A stretch of DNA of 64,000 nt, from NCBI RefSeq assembly GCF_947623445.1, contig NC_135248.1, positions 15,323,820 to 15,387,819 on the forward strand, read 5' to 3'. Source of the stretch: Clavelina lepadiformis (lineage: Eukaryota > Chordata > Ascidiacea > Aplousobranchia > Clavelinidae). Numbering within the stretch: position 1 is the stretch's first letter; each line of letters begins with the position of its first letter. Below the pieces are notes generated by a model. It saw only the letters and a program-made list of their open reading frames with translations, was not told the origin of the DNA and made no database searches. Positions 26,117 to 38,809 of the stretch are shown here, one piece after another. The position numbers were made by a program, and so were the translations under genes.

Positions 26117-27938
26117 ATGCCGAATTGCCAATATGTGTACCTGGAAGTTATGGGGTGTATTTTAGTCAATATATTTTTCATAAAGCACGTAGTTCCTAAA
26201 CTGTGTCACCAAATCTTGAAGAAACAGTTCGACGACCTTACTCAGAAGAAAAGAAACAAAATCAATCTGCAGTAAGTTGCGGACAATTTTTAGGAGCAAA
26301 GTGTTTCAAAAATGTGACTAAAGTTTATTGTTTATTTTATGTCTATTATTAAGTTTGCTCAAGCTCATTCAACCTTTTGACATTGCAATGAGCTTAACGA
26401 TGTTAAACGAACCATTTACGTTTGAGTATAACTAAGTATACGGTTTAACCAAGTGTTTGTAAACAGATACATTGATGGATGATGCTTTGATACTAGTTTA
26501 GTGTTTCATGAACAATGGTACACACCAAAGTGTTTGTGCAGTTTGGTTTCCATTGAAAACTCATTTGAAGTTGCATTAACTTTGGTTAAAACTGTTTAAG
26601 TGTATTTGTGCTTATTGCGCAAGTTATGACGTAAGCACTTACATTTTTAGTGCAGCCATTTTGCTCTACACATCGGTCGCGAGCGGTGTCAGTGTTTACG
26701 TGCTTTTGTCTGATACACACACATTCCACGAGAGACTCTGGTAAGTGTCGTCATAATGCAGTTTGTGTTGTCTTGCTTTGTTGAGGTCCCTGAAGTCGAC
26801 ATATATTATTTTTCATCGTTTTTACAGGAAATATTCCGATGTTGCCTTATGTAATCTTGCCATGGCGGTCGGCTTCTCTGTCGCAGGTAAACACCAGTAA
26901 CAGCAATAAATTTTGGTCGTAGCACACGTCTTATCTGTCTCCAATTCCATTAACTTCGTGAGTTTGAAACGTCAATAATTCAAACCATATTTACAGATAT
27001 CTATGTTCGATTAACCTGGGAATTAAAGTTGTGTCCATCAATGTATATTCATAACATTTTCGCCGTCGCAATCTTAGGCTACGTGGCCCTGGCAAGTATT
27101 ATTGACAACTTTGTGAGGTTAAAACAGAGTCGAAAATTGTATGAAGTAACTGCATGCTTTTTGTCATAGATCCATGAAACGATGCTATACTTTGCCAGCG
27201 TGAGAATTTTTACGGCCATTTCCGTCCCGTTTTTTGCTGTTAGGTGAGCGCATCACTATAGAAAAACTTTTACTAATTTCTTACTATTTTACTAGAATTA
27301 GCCAACAATTGTTTTTCTTTAAAGAGACAATTTAGCATAATACTCTAATAAACGACAAAGTTTCTCAGTATTTCAGAGGTAACTACAATCGTATTACTAT
27401 GGTAGACACTTTTATTTTATTATTCCTCTCTGTAACTTTTTGTGGTAGAATTATTCTACAAGAATTGGGAAAGAAAAACTACGTCCTGTGGTCGGTTTCC
27501 CTCGGCGAAATTTTCGTCTATTTCTACTTTCGAATTATTCTCATTCCATTTCATTATTATGTCGTGCTGTATGAGGCGGATCCGCAACAGTAAGTAGCCT
27601 ATTATCGCACAACTTGTCCACTTTGTGCACATTTTTTTAACAAAATTCCGATTGAACAATACTTTATGGTAACGTTGTATATACTGCAATGCCTCAGCTT
27701 TCAGTATTATCTACATTATTGTGTTTAAGTATCGGTCATTTTACAGCCAACACCTCCTGTGACGACATAAAATGCGTGGTTTTTTTGCAGGATGGATTAC
27801 CTTGTGTTTTGGGGCTGGCTTGTAGGTGGAGTGACTCTTGACGTCATATATCTTTACTGGTTTGGAAAACTTTTGATGACTTTTTGGAGTTTGGGCACCA
27901 GTCAAAAAGTAGAAAAGAATCGAGAAAAATTAAAATAG
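26117..27938 (+). CDS. TLC-domain multi-pass membrane protein, copy A
   Basis: Seven exons: 26117-26271, 26651-26740, 26828-26886, 26997-27091 (or -27112), 27170-27243, 27377-27589, 27791-27938. All junction phases agree and give 277 residues (284 with the longer exon 4). The start ATG precedes a hydrophobic segment (GCILVNIFFI) and a basic loop. Several further membrane segments follow. Near-TLC signatures include AVGFSVADIYVRL, an H-N pair in the following helix, a VPFFAVR turn, and a last helix with W and YLYWFG. TLC proteins (TRAM-LAG1-CLN8, TLCD4/TLCD5-like) act in ER or plasma-membrane lipid metabolism, but the exact subfamily cannot be fixed by eye. It lies tail-to-tail with a paralogue at 28905-30658. 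An AATAAA signal follows at 28059. The second TLC histidine appears replaced. Confidence 0.75.
27092..27097 (+). other. Probable GC splice donor in TLC copy A
   Basis: Exon 4 can end at CTG before gcaagt, giving a phase-0 GC-AG intron ending at 27169. A normal donor, gtgagg at 27113, is also in phase. The paralogue shows the same gcaagt at the same codon boundary without a phase-0 GT alternative, so the GC site is favoured. Confidence 0.55.
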
Positions 27939-28058
27939 TTTTTATGAAATTTGAGTATTTTTCGTTTCAAATATTTGTAGCTGCAGAAATGAGAAATTTT
28001 TTTGCCGTTCATGTCACACAACTGGTTATTTCTTGAATGCGTTTGAAAGCAACAAGAG

Positions 28059-28064
28059 AATAAA
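28059..28064 (+). terminator. Poly(A) signal AATAAA after TLC copy A
   Basis: A canonical hexamer lies 121 bp past the stop codon of the plus-strand TLC gene, in the gap before its convergent paralogue. Confidence 0.5.
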
Positions 28065-28904
28065 AAAACAATTGAAACATAATTTTTGAGAAGGTTCTTA
28101 ATTAATGCATGCGAACCTTCGTATTTGTTATACAATTGAAATACGTCGAGATTAAAATTGAAATTACTACAGAAGATAAACTTATTGAAGTTTAATTCGC
28201 CATGTCACGCATTTTAGGGAAATCTGAAGACGATCTGAAGCACCAGATCACAAAAATTACCTCCGTGACTACTAGAAATACTTCAAACTAGAAATTACTT
28301 GACTTTGGAAGCGGGGTTTTTAATTTAGCTGGTAACTTGCTGATGTAAGTCTAAACAAGACTATGTATGCTGCCAATGGCTGATCATTCTATGCCTTTGT
28401 AAGCAAAAGCATTGATGGTTTCACAAGTCAATTCGAGTTCTTTTATTTGCATTTCGAAGTCAAGGTAGTCGAGTCAGTAATGTCTACAAAGTTAACTGTC
28501 CCATGTACGATTCGTTTTAGGTCGATAAAAATTAATAATTGGCTGTTTGAATGCTGATGACGTCAATATATGCATCAAATCTGATTGCATCCATTACAGA
28601 CACTTTTGCACATTCAGTGGAATATATTGCATACTGAATTTTGAATAAACTCTTAAAAAAATAAGTTTACAACGATCAAAATTTAAAAATCAACCGAAGT
28701 TTTCAAGTTAACAAGAATTGAGTATTTCAAGCACAATCACAGTATTTCACAGGTCAAGTTAGTCCGAAAATCTAACTCGAGTTATTCCATCTCAGGCAAA
28801 AATACGTATTATCTATCACAAAAATGGCCTTCATTAATTTAATGCTATGAAGGTTGGCACGACATTAGGAGAACTACGTAGGTCCTCGCACAATCACCAA
28901 GAAA

Positions 28905-30658
28905 TCATCGGACCTTTGCTGAGTTTGATTCATGTTTTACTTTGTTCGAAGAGAAAATTCCAGCGACATTGAAATAACCTTTCGCGCATTTTACAAACCA
29001 GTAAATATTTAGAAGGTCAAAAGTCAAGCTGCCAATAAGCCACCACCAAAACGTGACGTAATATAACCTGCAAAAATAAAACATTTTCACATAAATAAAG
29101 TTTGTGAGTCGGTGTGTTTATACTTAAACGATTTGAAATTAAAATATATTATGGTCATACGTGGAACAAAAATGAGATAAAACAACACAAAACATTTCAC
29201 AACTCATAATATTAGACTACTTCATTATGATGGGTTTATCACGTTATTGTGGTTCTTGCAATCGCTCTATACGTATAAGTCATAACTCCCAACGCTGGAC
29301 CCTCAATTATCAAGTTCCACATAAGTTGTTAGATTTCTACTTACAACAGCGGATTTGAATATAGCTCATGTCTGTAGTAAAAGCTGATGTAGTGACGTGG
29401 AAGGTACAGAATTCGGAACAATAAGGAAACAAAAACAATCATCTTATCAGCCACAAGATAGGAATCAGTGCTTTTCATATCCAACTCACGAAGGATATTT
29501 CTAAATAAATCAACATAAAAATAAAAAAATTGATTTTAATGTAAGGTCCGAGTCTGCAACTAAAACACCACTGTGACGTTTAAAAATAAAAGTATATTTT
29601 ATCACAGACCGAAGGGAAAGAAAAGGTACTGGAAGAATGGTCACAATTCTCAAGTTGGCGGCGTACAACGGGCCGTGATTTGCCTAAGACAAGAAAACAA
29701 AGACAGTTGCAAAAAAGTTATAAAAACATTTCCATCAAAAATCTGTTATGACAAATCACAGATTTAGCAATAAACTTGCCATGGCTACAAGGCCGAAAAC
29801 TCCAACAGCAACAAAATGAACGCACTGCGATGGATAAAACTTCAATTTCCACTTCAACCGCAATAAAGCAACTGTAAATAGTTTTGTTATCATAAACTCA
29901 AAAACGTTTTAAAAAGTTTTTTAAGTTAAAAATTGACTCATTATTGGTGAAGACGTGCTGAGTTGGAAATAATAGAAAATTTTATACTTTTTTTACTTCA
30001 GTGTTTACCTGCACAAGAGTACTCAACAGCCAATGACAAATTCCAATAAGCCACATATGAGAAGCCCCTGTATATACAATGCATAGATAATAATTAATTA
30101 ATTTAATCGAATTTATCGAATTTAACTTTGATAGCGAAGATATCGAAGAACCAACAAGCAATAAAACACCACTCAAATCCAGAAAGATTCTACGTACCAG
30201 GGTTTGCGAATGTTTTGGTCAAAAAAAACCTCATAAACACTGACACAGAATAGAATTGATGTAACCAGGAGGTTGGATGCACTGGAAAGAATAAAAATAT
30301 TTCTTTTGTGCTCGCACAGAAATTCCACCGATCACCCGGTTTTAACTAAACTTTATTAATATGAATATGAAGTCAATATGAAGTTTAATGCTTCAAACCT
30401 CCATCACATTTTCGCTCCAATTTGTATCAAAACCATTCTAATTCACTGAACACACACATTTTCCAAAAGACATGAAATAGTTTGTAATGTTTCATAAACT
30501 TACTTAAGAGTAACTTCGTATTTTTTCTTTTGACTGAGGTCACCAAATTTCTTCTTGAATATTCTTTGGCAGAGCTTAGGAACTATGCTGCTGATGCAAA
30601 ACGAAATGACGCGATCAAAAAACAAAAGTTCAATAGCAAAGAGGAGAATATTCTCCAT
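28905..30658 (-). CDS. TLC-domain membrane protein, copy B (apparent frameshift in exon 6)
   Basis: Seven minus-strand exons match copy A one to one: 30504-30658, 30198-30281, 30009-30067, 29780-29871, 29610-29683, 29345-29570, 28905-29067. Exon 1 (155 nt), exon 3 (59 nt) and exon 5 (74 nt) have identical lengths in both copies, and phases are the same. Shared stretches include VPKLC followed by a basic loop ending in QKK, VSVY in exon 2, and W with IYWF in the last helix. I chose the ATG at 30658 because it aligns with copy A and gives the same exon length. Exon 6 is out of frame by one base: the two halves align to copy A only if the A7 run at 29523-29529 (T7 in sense) gains two bases or loses one. 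It could be a sequencing error in a homopolymer or a decaying gene. Confidence 0.7.
29774..29779 (-). other. GC splice donor in TLC copy B
   Basis: Exon 4 ends at ATG (29780-29782 on the plus strand) and is followed in sense by gcaagt. Exon 5 begins in phase 0 after acceptor gtcttag at 29684. No phase-0 GT donor lies before the in-frame stop eight codons further on, so a GC-AG intron is the simplest model. Confidence 0.6.
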
Positions 30659-33600
30659 GTTCAACTTCTTACAAAGTTCCAAGATGTGAGTTGTCCAACG
30701 AGCCCACTGTCTGTAACAAACCTAGTGTTTGGGGATTGAGAGTAAAAATGTTTTTAACCCGGAGCAGCATCGCCTTCGACAGTGCGCGTTGTGACCAAAC
30801 AGAAGACGCATTCCACCTGAGGGGAAACAAAAATTATGGGAGACGAAAATTATTACCCAAGCCTAAGGTTTAGTTTGAGCATTTTTTGTAGGTTTTCTAA
30901 CTTTATCAAGTTGAAATAAAAACTGTCTAATGAAAAATCTTACTTGACAAAGTAGCAAACTTATGAATTAATTTCATGCACACACGTTCAAGCACTATAG
31001 GTTCGAATCTTATCGTTCACGTTTTAGCCATTGCCTGCATAGATCAAAACACGTATCACTTCTAAACATTTTAGCGCAAAAAGACAACGTTCCCACATTT
31101 TTACCGAACATAGAAAACAGCGACGTAGTTCGAAGAGTTTAATGCGGTTCAATGCGAACGTTCCAAATAATTTATCAAAGTCTTTGTAATATGACGTCAT
31201 CAAAGCAGGTGAAACGTTCTTATGAATAACCGGAATAAGCATTGAGCATCGCATTCTAGGCTATAAGTAATGCATGTATTACAGTTTAATAAAAATATGG
31301 TTCATTACATATTATATACTTTAAGCAACTAATTTCGAGCTATATCTTTACGTTATAACGCTGTCACTGTACTTGCAGCTGCGAATATTGGGGTGAACGA
31401 CGATCGTATCAGCGGTGTCGTGAAAGTACCTCTTTTCTTTTATTACATCATAATACCTACAACAAACTTATACCACGTGTTTCTAATGGTAGCAAATAAT
31501 ACACCAACCATTCAATTATCACTTAAGTGTGATGTGTGTCTATTTTAGACTGAAAAGGTTTATGCTACTTTAGAGCGGATGTAGTTTGATTTATCTTGAA
31601 TAAGTTTTACTTTCAACGCTTTTTTTCCTTGAAGTAAATTTTAAAATTTAAGTAGTAGCTTATGAAGAAGACATTTATGAAGTAACTTTTTCATCCACAC
31701 AAATAACAGATAGGAGCTTGCTGGTCTATTCGATTATATAAGTGCCGCTAGATGTCAGAGAAGATATTTCAAAAATAGTAATGCTTCCCTGGACAACGTC
31801 CTATGTGACTTAATAATCTGCATTCAGCCCCTGGTAACTACGAATCCGGCAGAGATTTTGTCTTGGCTGACTTGGTGCGACTTTGTGACCTTGCTGGCAT
31901 ATAATGTTGTCAGTGTAACCAAATCAAGTTGAGGTGAAGGCGGTATTTTGGTCACAAAAAAATTGAAATTACGCAGGAAATGAAAATGCTTTGTCCTCAG
32001 GATGATTTCGTTCAACCGTGAACGCGCCTTGGCCAGAGCTTGGTTAATCAGCCGTGACGACGGGGCTTTTAATGGCGGCTTCTGACAAATCACCGTTCAA
32101 TTTGTACTGTATTATTGTTGGACATTCTTTCACATGTTCAACTTTTCAAATTGAAGTAATCATCGCTTGTGAACAGACAACATGGAGTGGAAAAGCTTAC
32201 AGGCTTTCACCGGCTTGTCCTATGATCTTCTAAACGCATTCTCTTACTCGCGGTTATAAATTCGAGACCAATTAGTTTCATTCGATTTGAAAATATTGTT
32301 CAATATAAAAACAGGGCAGAAGTTTCTACATCTGGTTCATTCATAATAGTTAATAACATACTTCCTTATAGTAAGTTTCTTCAAAGAACAGATTTTACTT
32401 TCGTGAAAGTGATAGCAAGGAGTTTGATGAATGTCACGCATCACTGCCATCGCTTGCATTTATCTCCATCTGTGTTGATCCTTTTTTGCCGATATGAGAA
32501 GCGGCCGGGACGGATGAGGCGCTAGTCTGTATAAAACGACCGCTCAAGCGATTTATTATGAACTGATGGGGGGAATAATTATATGATCGCATTGTTAACG
32601 GGTTTTACCTTCACTCAAATCTCGCAGCGATAAGCCCCATCTTTAAAAAGGCTGGAGCTTTATTCAACCGCGATTCCTCATCGCTCGAGCTTCCGTTAAC
32701 GACTTTTGCTTCGTACAAGTTCTGATAACCAAACAAAATTTTCGTTTGTTTTAATTAAATTTTTTCATAATGTCCTGTCCACAAGAAGCACGGGGTAGCG
32801 AGCGTCGTTAACGCCATGCTCAAGCCAAAATCGACTTTAACGCGGTTGATGGGTATCAAACCAGGTTGCGAAACCCATCAGCAGCCGGATCAACTGCAAT
32901 TGCTCCCGCACGAAACAGATTAAGTTTGAGTTATTAGTATTATAACATAAAGATGCATGCAACTGGTAACAGCTTGTTGCGGTCGACTTTTCAATTAGAC
33001 GTGATTCCTGTTTAACACTCAATGCGATGCAAATATTCCCCCAATAAACGCCAAACGATATCAAACACAGCCATTTTAGTTTGTTAATATGATAAAGAAT
33101 CGTGACATGGATTAGTCTTTACCTGAAGATCAACTCTTACCTTCTGACGTCATTGAAAATTTTTCATTACAAAAGTGGGTTTCTCAAAATATGGCTGGGA
33201 AAGTCCTTCGTCACACATCAAGTCGTAAATTTTAAGCAGGAAATGTAAAGATTTATTAAAAAAACTAACAATCAAAAACGTAGGTATGAGCTGTTTTTCG
33301 TGAAATAAAACACAAAGCTAAAGTTCTCTAAATCCTCGCTCCATTCTAGCGTTGCCAAAAAGCACCTTCTTTGGCGATGAACGCAAATAGATGGTTTATG
33401 CGCATTTTTGGGAATTTGGGGGATTACTTTTAAAGCTGAGCGATGGTACACGGCGTGCAGTTGTTTAAATTCGCTTCCGCTGGTTGTGATATTTGATAAA
33501 GAGAAAGTATGCTTAAGTTTTCCGCAACTGTATCTTGTCATATGTTGGTCATAAATAAGTTATTTTAGGAGATATAACTTTAAGTATAGGAAGACAAGAA

Positions 33601-33718
33601 AAGGTTTATTGCAAGTCTTCGCAATTGTTTAAGAAAAAGAAAGAAAACCGCGATAACATACAACGTTGGGTTTAGATATAAAACTCAAGAGGAATAATTT
33701 GTCTGCTTTAAATAAATT
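30659..33718. other. Gene-free interval
   Basis: No family-like reading frame on either strand. A short GGTTCGAATC string near 31000 recalls a tRNA T-arm, but no cloverleaf can be drawn around it. Two TGACGTCA palindromes occur (about 31192 and 33145). The right end should contain the promoter of the LDLa/7TM receptor. Confidence 0.5.
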
Positions 33719-36700
33719 ATGAAACTTCTCATCCTGCTATTTCTTGTTTCTGCTGCATGTCAAGAAATTTCTCTCCTGAAACTTTGTAAGTATGTTACTA
33801 TGTGATTACTTAAAACGTCTTTGCAATAAGTATTTCAATGTACTTCATGATTGATTCGATTCAATGCAATATTCTTATTGTCCTCGATGATTTCGCATCT
33901 GCTTTAACAACGTTTTTGACGTTTAAACAAAGAAATTTATTATATCTATGAAAACGTCAAACTTACATACTATATTGTCTCACATGCATTTCGAAATCAC
34001 GCATCAGACTTGCTAGCGAAATCTGTTTGATAGCTTCCAAAAGCTACATGATAGCTACATTTCAAAAACAACTTTTACGTTTTTAGCTATTTGTCACTAT
34101 CATCTTCAAAATTGTCCGTTGAATCACTTCGACTGCAGATGTCAAGATGTTCAAGAGCTGTATGAAACAATTGATGATTTGTTTCATTTGCTTCAGTTGC
34201 TTTTTTTTAATGAAACAACAATGATGTCTCCAACACAAGAATGTATTCCATGGTCATCAGTTTGCGATGCTTCCAGGGATTGCTCGAACGGAGCCGATGA
34301 GATCGACTGTGTGTGTCCTGCAGGAATGTTTCAATGCAGCACTTGCGAGCAAGGCGGCCAGGAAGATTGTCGTTCCGTGTTCCAGTGCATTGATGAGGGG
34401 CTGGTGTGTGATAGATCTTTTCATTGCATAACCGGCAAAGACGAGTATGGTGGCCAGTGCGTTGAAGATCGGGGCTATGACTGCGAGGACGGCAGCTTTG
34501 CCTCCCAAAATGCTAGGTGCAATGGAGTGTTCAGCTGCTCAAACGATAGAGACGAAGTTGATTGCCCCACTTGCGCAAACAACGCCTGCGAGGAATCCTC
34601 GTGTAATGAGACAAAGTGTGAGTCATTTATAACACATGATTGCAGAGATGACGACGAGATAAGGCAAACGAAACATAACAATCAGCTTTTCTTATAACAG
34701 TGAGATGCGACGGATTTGCGCATTGCCTGGATGGACGCGATGAATGGAATTGTGGATGTCCTGAATGGAGGAAATTTCGATGTGGGTGCAACCAGATGGG
34801 TAACTACACATGTAGTGGAACTGGCTGGAAGTGTTACAGCGATATTGGTAAGCAAGCGGTGTTATAAGTTATATGTTAAATAGGTCATACGGTGTATGAG
34901 GAGAAAAATGCAAGGCTGTGTCTTCTTCAATTATAAAAAAAAACCCAAAGCATCATTCGATTGAGTTTGCTTGAAAATTCTATTTCTACGAATGCACAGA
35001 AAAATGCGATGGTGACGCTCATTGCGAAGACGGAAGCGACGAAGAAAACTGTGAGATCTGTCCAGAAGCGAATCCAAATATTTGCGCTTGCAAACGACTC
35101 GGCAATGAATCCTGCGGAGGTTTACAATGTTACCCCGATGCCTGTGAGTAAAATCAATTGACATTTATTGGGCATTAAATGTGGCTAGCATAATGTGCAC
35201 ATTGTGGTAACATGACCTCTATTTAACACGAAGCGGAAAGGAACTGCAATAAATTTTTCAATTTATTCATAAAACTTCCAACAACAGGGAAATGTGATGG
35301 CTTTATGGGCTGCGACGACGGAAGTGACGAATGGAATTGTGAGTGTCCGTCACACCGACCACTACCTTGCGCCTGCAACCAGAACGGTACAAGCACATGC
35401 GCCTTGGGTCAGGGTCAATGCTATTCAGAAGAAAGTAAGCATTAGTTTTACAGACTGTTGTGGCATATGAAGTAGCCTATAGCGTCGCATACTCCAGTTG
35501 GTTTCTAATGATTGAATTTTAGCATCAAACAGAAATAAATGTTTTTGATTACGCCCGAAATCATTTTGTCTTATGCAATATGTTGTAAGCAAACAATCTG
35601 TTTTAATTACGTAAAGTATTTTGCGCTCTCTATGTAACATTCGTCATAATCTACTTCATTTGAGTATCAAGTTACTTTTTTCGAATGTCTGTGCTTATTT
35701 GACCCGTTTTATTAAATTCCACGATTACATTTCCTTCCAATGGCGTGCATAGATTCAATCAAATTTGCTTCAATTACAGTAGAATTGTGTAACGGAAACC
35801 AGTACTGCTCTGACGGAAGTGACGAGTGGAATTGTGATCCGTGCCCACCGCAAAGGCCACTAAAGTGCGGATGCAACCAACAGGACAACACCTGCCAGCG
35901 AGTTCCGTGTATTGCGGAGAGTTGTAAGTGCATGGCTATATGTATGCTATATATGCATTCTATGGCGGTGCCAACGACAACACAAGATTCGAAACTTGGC
36001 ATTTTTTTTCTAAATTTACTCGCGCAGATAGATGCGATGGCACAAGTCACTGTGAAGACGACAGCGATGAACTGGATTGTGACGTGTGCACCCTTGAACG
36101 ACCACATCGTTGCGCTTGTAACCAAGTGGGCAATAATACTTGCTTGGGAAGTGACTGGCAGTGTTATAGGGAGGGAGGTAGCGTTATATTAAAACGTATT
36201 TTTTTATTTTTATGTTTTTTTTTATTTGAAAACCTAGAATAATAGTAATGTAATATAATAATAAATAGTAATGAATAATAGAATATTGCCAGAACAATAC
36301 GTAGAGGAAAAATAAAATTAAAAAATTGATAAACTTTCCCTTTGCAGAAAGATGCGACACTCGTGTGGATTGCAGAGATGACTCTGATGAACTCAATTGC
36401 ACCTGTCCAATGGATACTTTCAAATGTCCCTGCTTTCGCGACCGCTTTCCCCTCTGCCCAATGAGCGAAGGATGTCTTCCCATGCATTACGTCAATGACG
36501 GCAAATGCGATTGTGACGATTGCAGTGACGAAGAACAGATCATAACAGCGTACACAAGGAAATGTGGTTCTTGTGACGTAACCGTTTTCTGGATGAACGA
36601 CACATCGGTTTGTATATCACCGTGGTGTGACGTCACAACTTGTTACAGGGTTCCATCTCTGGAATGCTTGACTCATGATTGCGAACAATACCAGCACATT

Positions 36701-38809
36701 TGCACGTCATCGTGTTCCAATGACACCACTGCGGGGGACTGCAAGGTGCTGCAATGCGCTGATAGGTCCCTTATTTTCGCTGCACAAGATTTCTGTAATA
36801 TCAGGACAGACTGTGCAGACGGAAGTGACGAAATTATTCAGGACTTTGGTTTCAAATGTTCGCCGACTTTCTCTCTAAACCAGTGCTTGCTTCCTCAATG
36901 GAATCTCTACGACAATGTCGCCCAGTGCTACGACAACTCTGACTTATGCTTTGACGAAGACGGTTCATTTCATTGTTTCAGATGCGTCGACAATGATTTA
37001 ATTATTGCGTCAAGACAAGTTTGTGATGGAAGAATAGATTGTTATGACGCTTCCGACGAGTGTCTCTGTGAAAATGCAAATGCGAGTACGATGTGTCAAC
37101 AAACGTTTTTTTATACAAATCCGATACAATGTAGCGGTGACGTCAATTCAGCGACTGAAAATTCTGGTTCAATCCAATCCATATCTGAACTTTCAACTCT
37201 GTGCACTGGCACGAACTGCCAAAGTTCAATCCAAGATATTTATGTAAATTGTTTTACGAAAGAAACTCAGATCCAGGCGACTCTGTGCGACGGTCGACCG
37301 GAATGTAAAGACTTCTCGGACGAGTGCTCATCATGTCCAGCTCCTCCTGATTTTTGCTTTGACGACTGCGCATCTTTCTACCAGTTAGGAGATCGCTACT
37401 GCGATGGTGAGATCGACGAAGCGTGGATCTACCTCAATCGCTCCGACTGTCCGAAAGGATTCGACGAACGCAACTGCCCTAAGAGATTCAAATGTCCTAC
37501 CGGTAGCAAAGTGAGTGTCGATGTTTTACAAGTGTGCGATGGCAGAGCTGACTGCGACGATAGAAGCGATGAAAGCAACTGTCCTAGTCGATACAAATGC
37601 GAGGCCAGAGGTGGATTTGTTTCAATTCCTACGACAATGGTTTTGGACGGGCAACGTGACTGTTTGGACGGTTCAGATGAATTCATTCCTGGCATCTTTT
37701 CGTCTCGATTCAATCTAATTGGCAACAGAGATCTAGAAAGGTGGTTTTGGATAGCTGCAGTCATCATCATTCTCGGCAACGCGCATGCATTCGTTTTAAA
37801 TGTGAAAAAACTGAAGGAACAAAAAACCAAACCTAGAGTAAAACCTCATGATATTCTCATCCTTAACCTAACTCTTTCTGACTGCCTCATGGGAGTTTAT
37901 TTGTTCATAATTCTGGGAAAGGGAGTAGAATACGCTGGACGTTATTCTGAGTTCGACTATGAATGGAGAACAAGCACACTTTGTTCAATTGCCGGAATGA
38001 TTTGTATGATTTCCAGTGAAGCATCTTGCTTCGTTATTTTAACTCTGACAATTTACAGAATGTTTTTCGTTTTGCTCCCTTCGAAATCTCGCTTATTGTC
38101 AAATACAACTTGGATAGTTGCTGTCACATTTGCATGGATCGCTTCTTTCCTTCTTGCTCTGTTGCCAAACACGCTTCCTTACTTTAGTCGAGGTTATGTT
38201 TTCATCAGTCAGTTTTCTTCATCAGATACCGTCTCCAATGATTTTCTGATGACGTTTGCTTGCCGCCTGTCCCACATCACCAACAAGACGATGGACGAGG
38301 GTATATCAGATCCTGAAGGAAGAGCAAACGCATTTCTAGGAGACAACTTTCCTCAATTCGCTCCACTTGGTGAGATTGGATTTTATGGCACAACGAGCGT
38401 ATGTTTGCCAACGTTCTTTGCTAATCCCACTGACAGATTCTGGATCTACTCTCTCGTTATTATCAGCTGCAACCTTGTCTCGTTTTTGTCTGTATGTGCT
38501 GGTTACATCATGATTTGGAAGAAAACCTCAAGTAGTGAGCAGGCTAAAAAGCAAAGCGGAACTGTGCAAAGACGCATCACAGGACTAATTATCACCGATA
38601 TGGTGTGCTGGATCCCCATCTGCATCATGGCTTATCTCAGCATCGCTGGTGTGCATCTTCCACCTGGGATTGAAATCTTCACAGCTGGTGTGCTGCTCCC
38701 GATTAACAGCGCCTTGAATCCGTTGATTTATTCTACGTTTGTGGAAAGATACATGATATCACTTGGTGAGAAATTACGCTCGGTAGTTAGAACAAGGAGA
38801 AGAAGATAG
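33719..38809 (+). CDS. LDLa-repeat / rhodopsin-type 7TM receptor (GRL101/LGR-like)
   Basis: Eight exons: 33719-33785, 34087-34617, 34701-34847, 35000-35143, 35288-35434, 35780-35923, 36028-36177, 36348-38809. Every junction is phase 1, giving 1263 residues. Exon 1 is a signal peptide (MKLLILLFLVSAAC). About 15 LDL-receptor class A units follow, each with the CDG...C.DGSDE..C calcium-binding pattern; some are degenerate. The 7TM domain runs from about residue 907 to 1250. TM2 has LNLTLSDCLMG, TM3 starts after TSTLC, TM6 carries ITDMVCWIP, and TM7 ends NPLIYS. TM2, TM6 and TM7 resemble leucine-rich-repeat glycoprotein-hormone receptors and the snail receptor GRL101, but I see no leucine-rich repeats. 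The DRY motif is replaced by YRM, so arginine is kept but the acidic residue is lost. The cytoplasmic tail is short and basic. The ligand is unknown. Confidence 0.85.

Noticed and set aside
27092..27112. Seven extra residues in TLC copy A from using the GT donor at 27113 as the only donor
   Set aside because: Not excluded, but the aligned GC donor in copy B and the even spacing of the TLC domain make the shorter exon the preferred main form.
30980..31030. tRNA-like GGTTCGAATC box
   Set aside because: No A-box, acceptor stem or anticodon arm can be paired around it.
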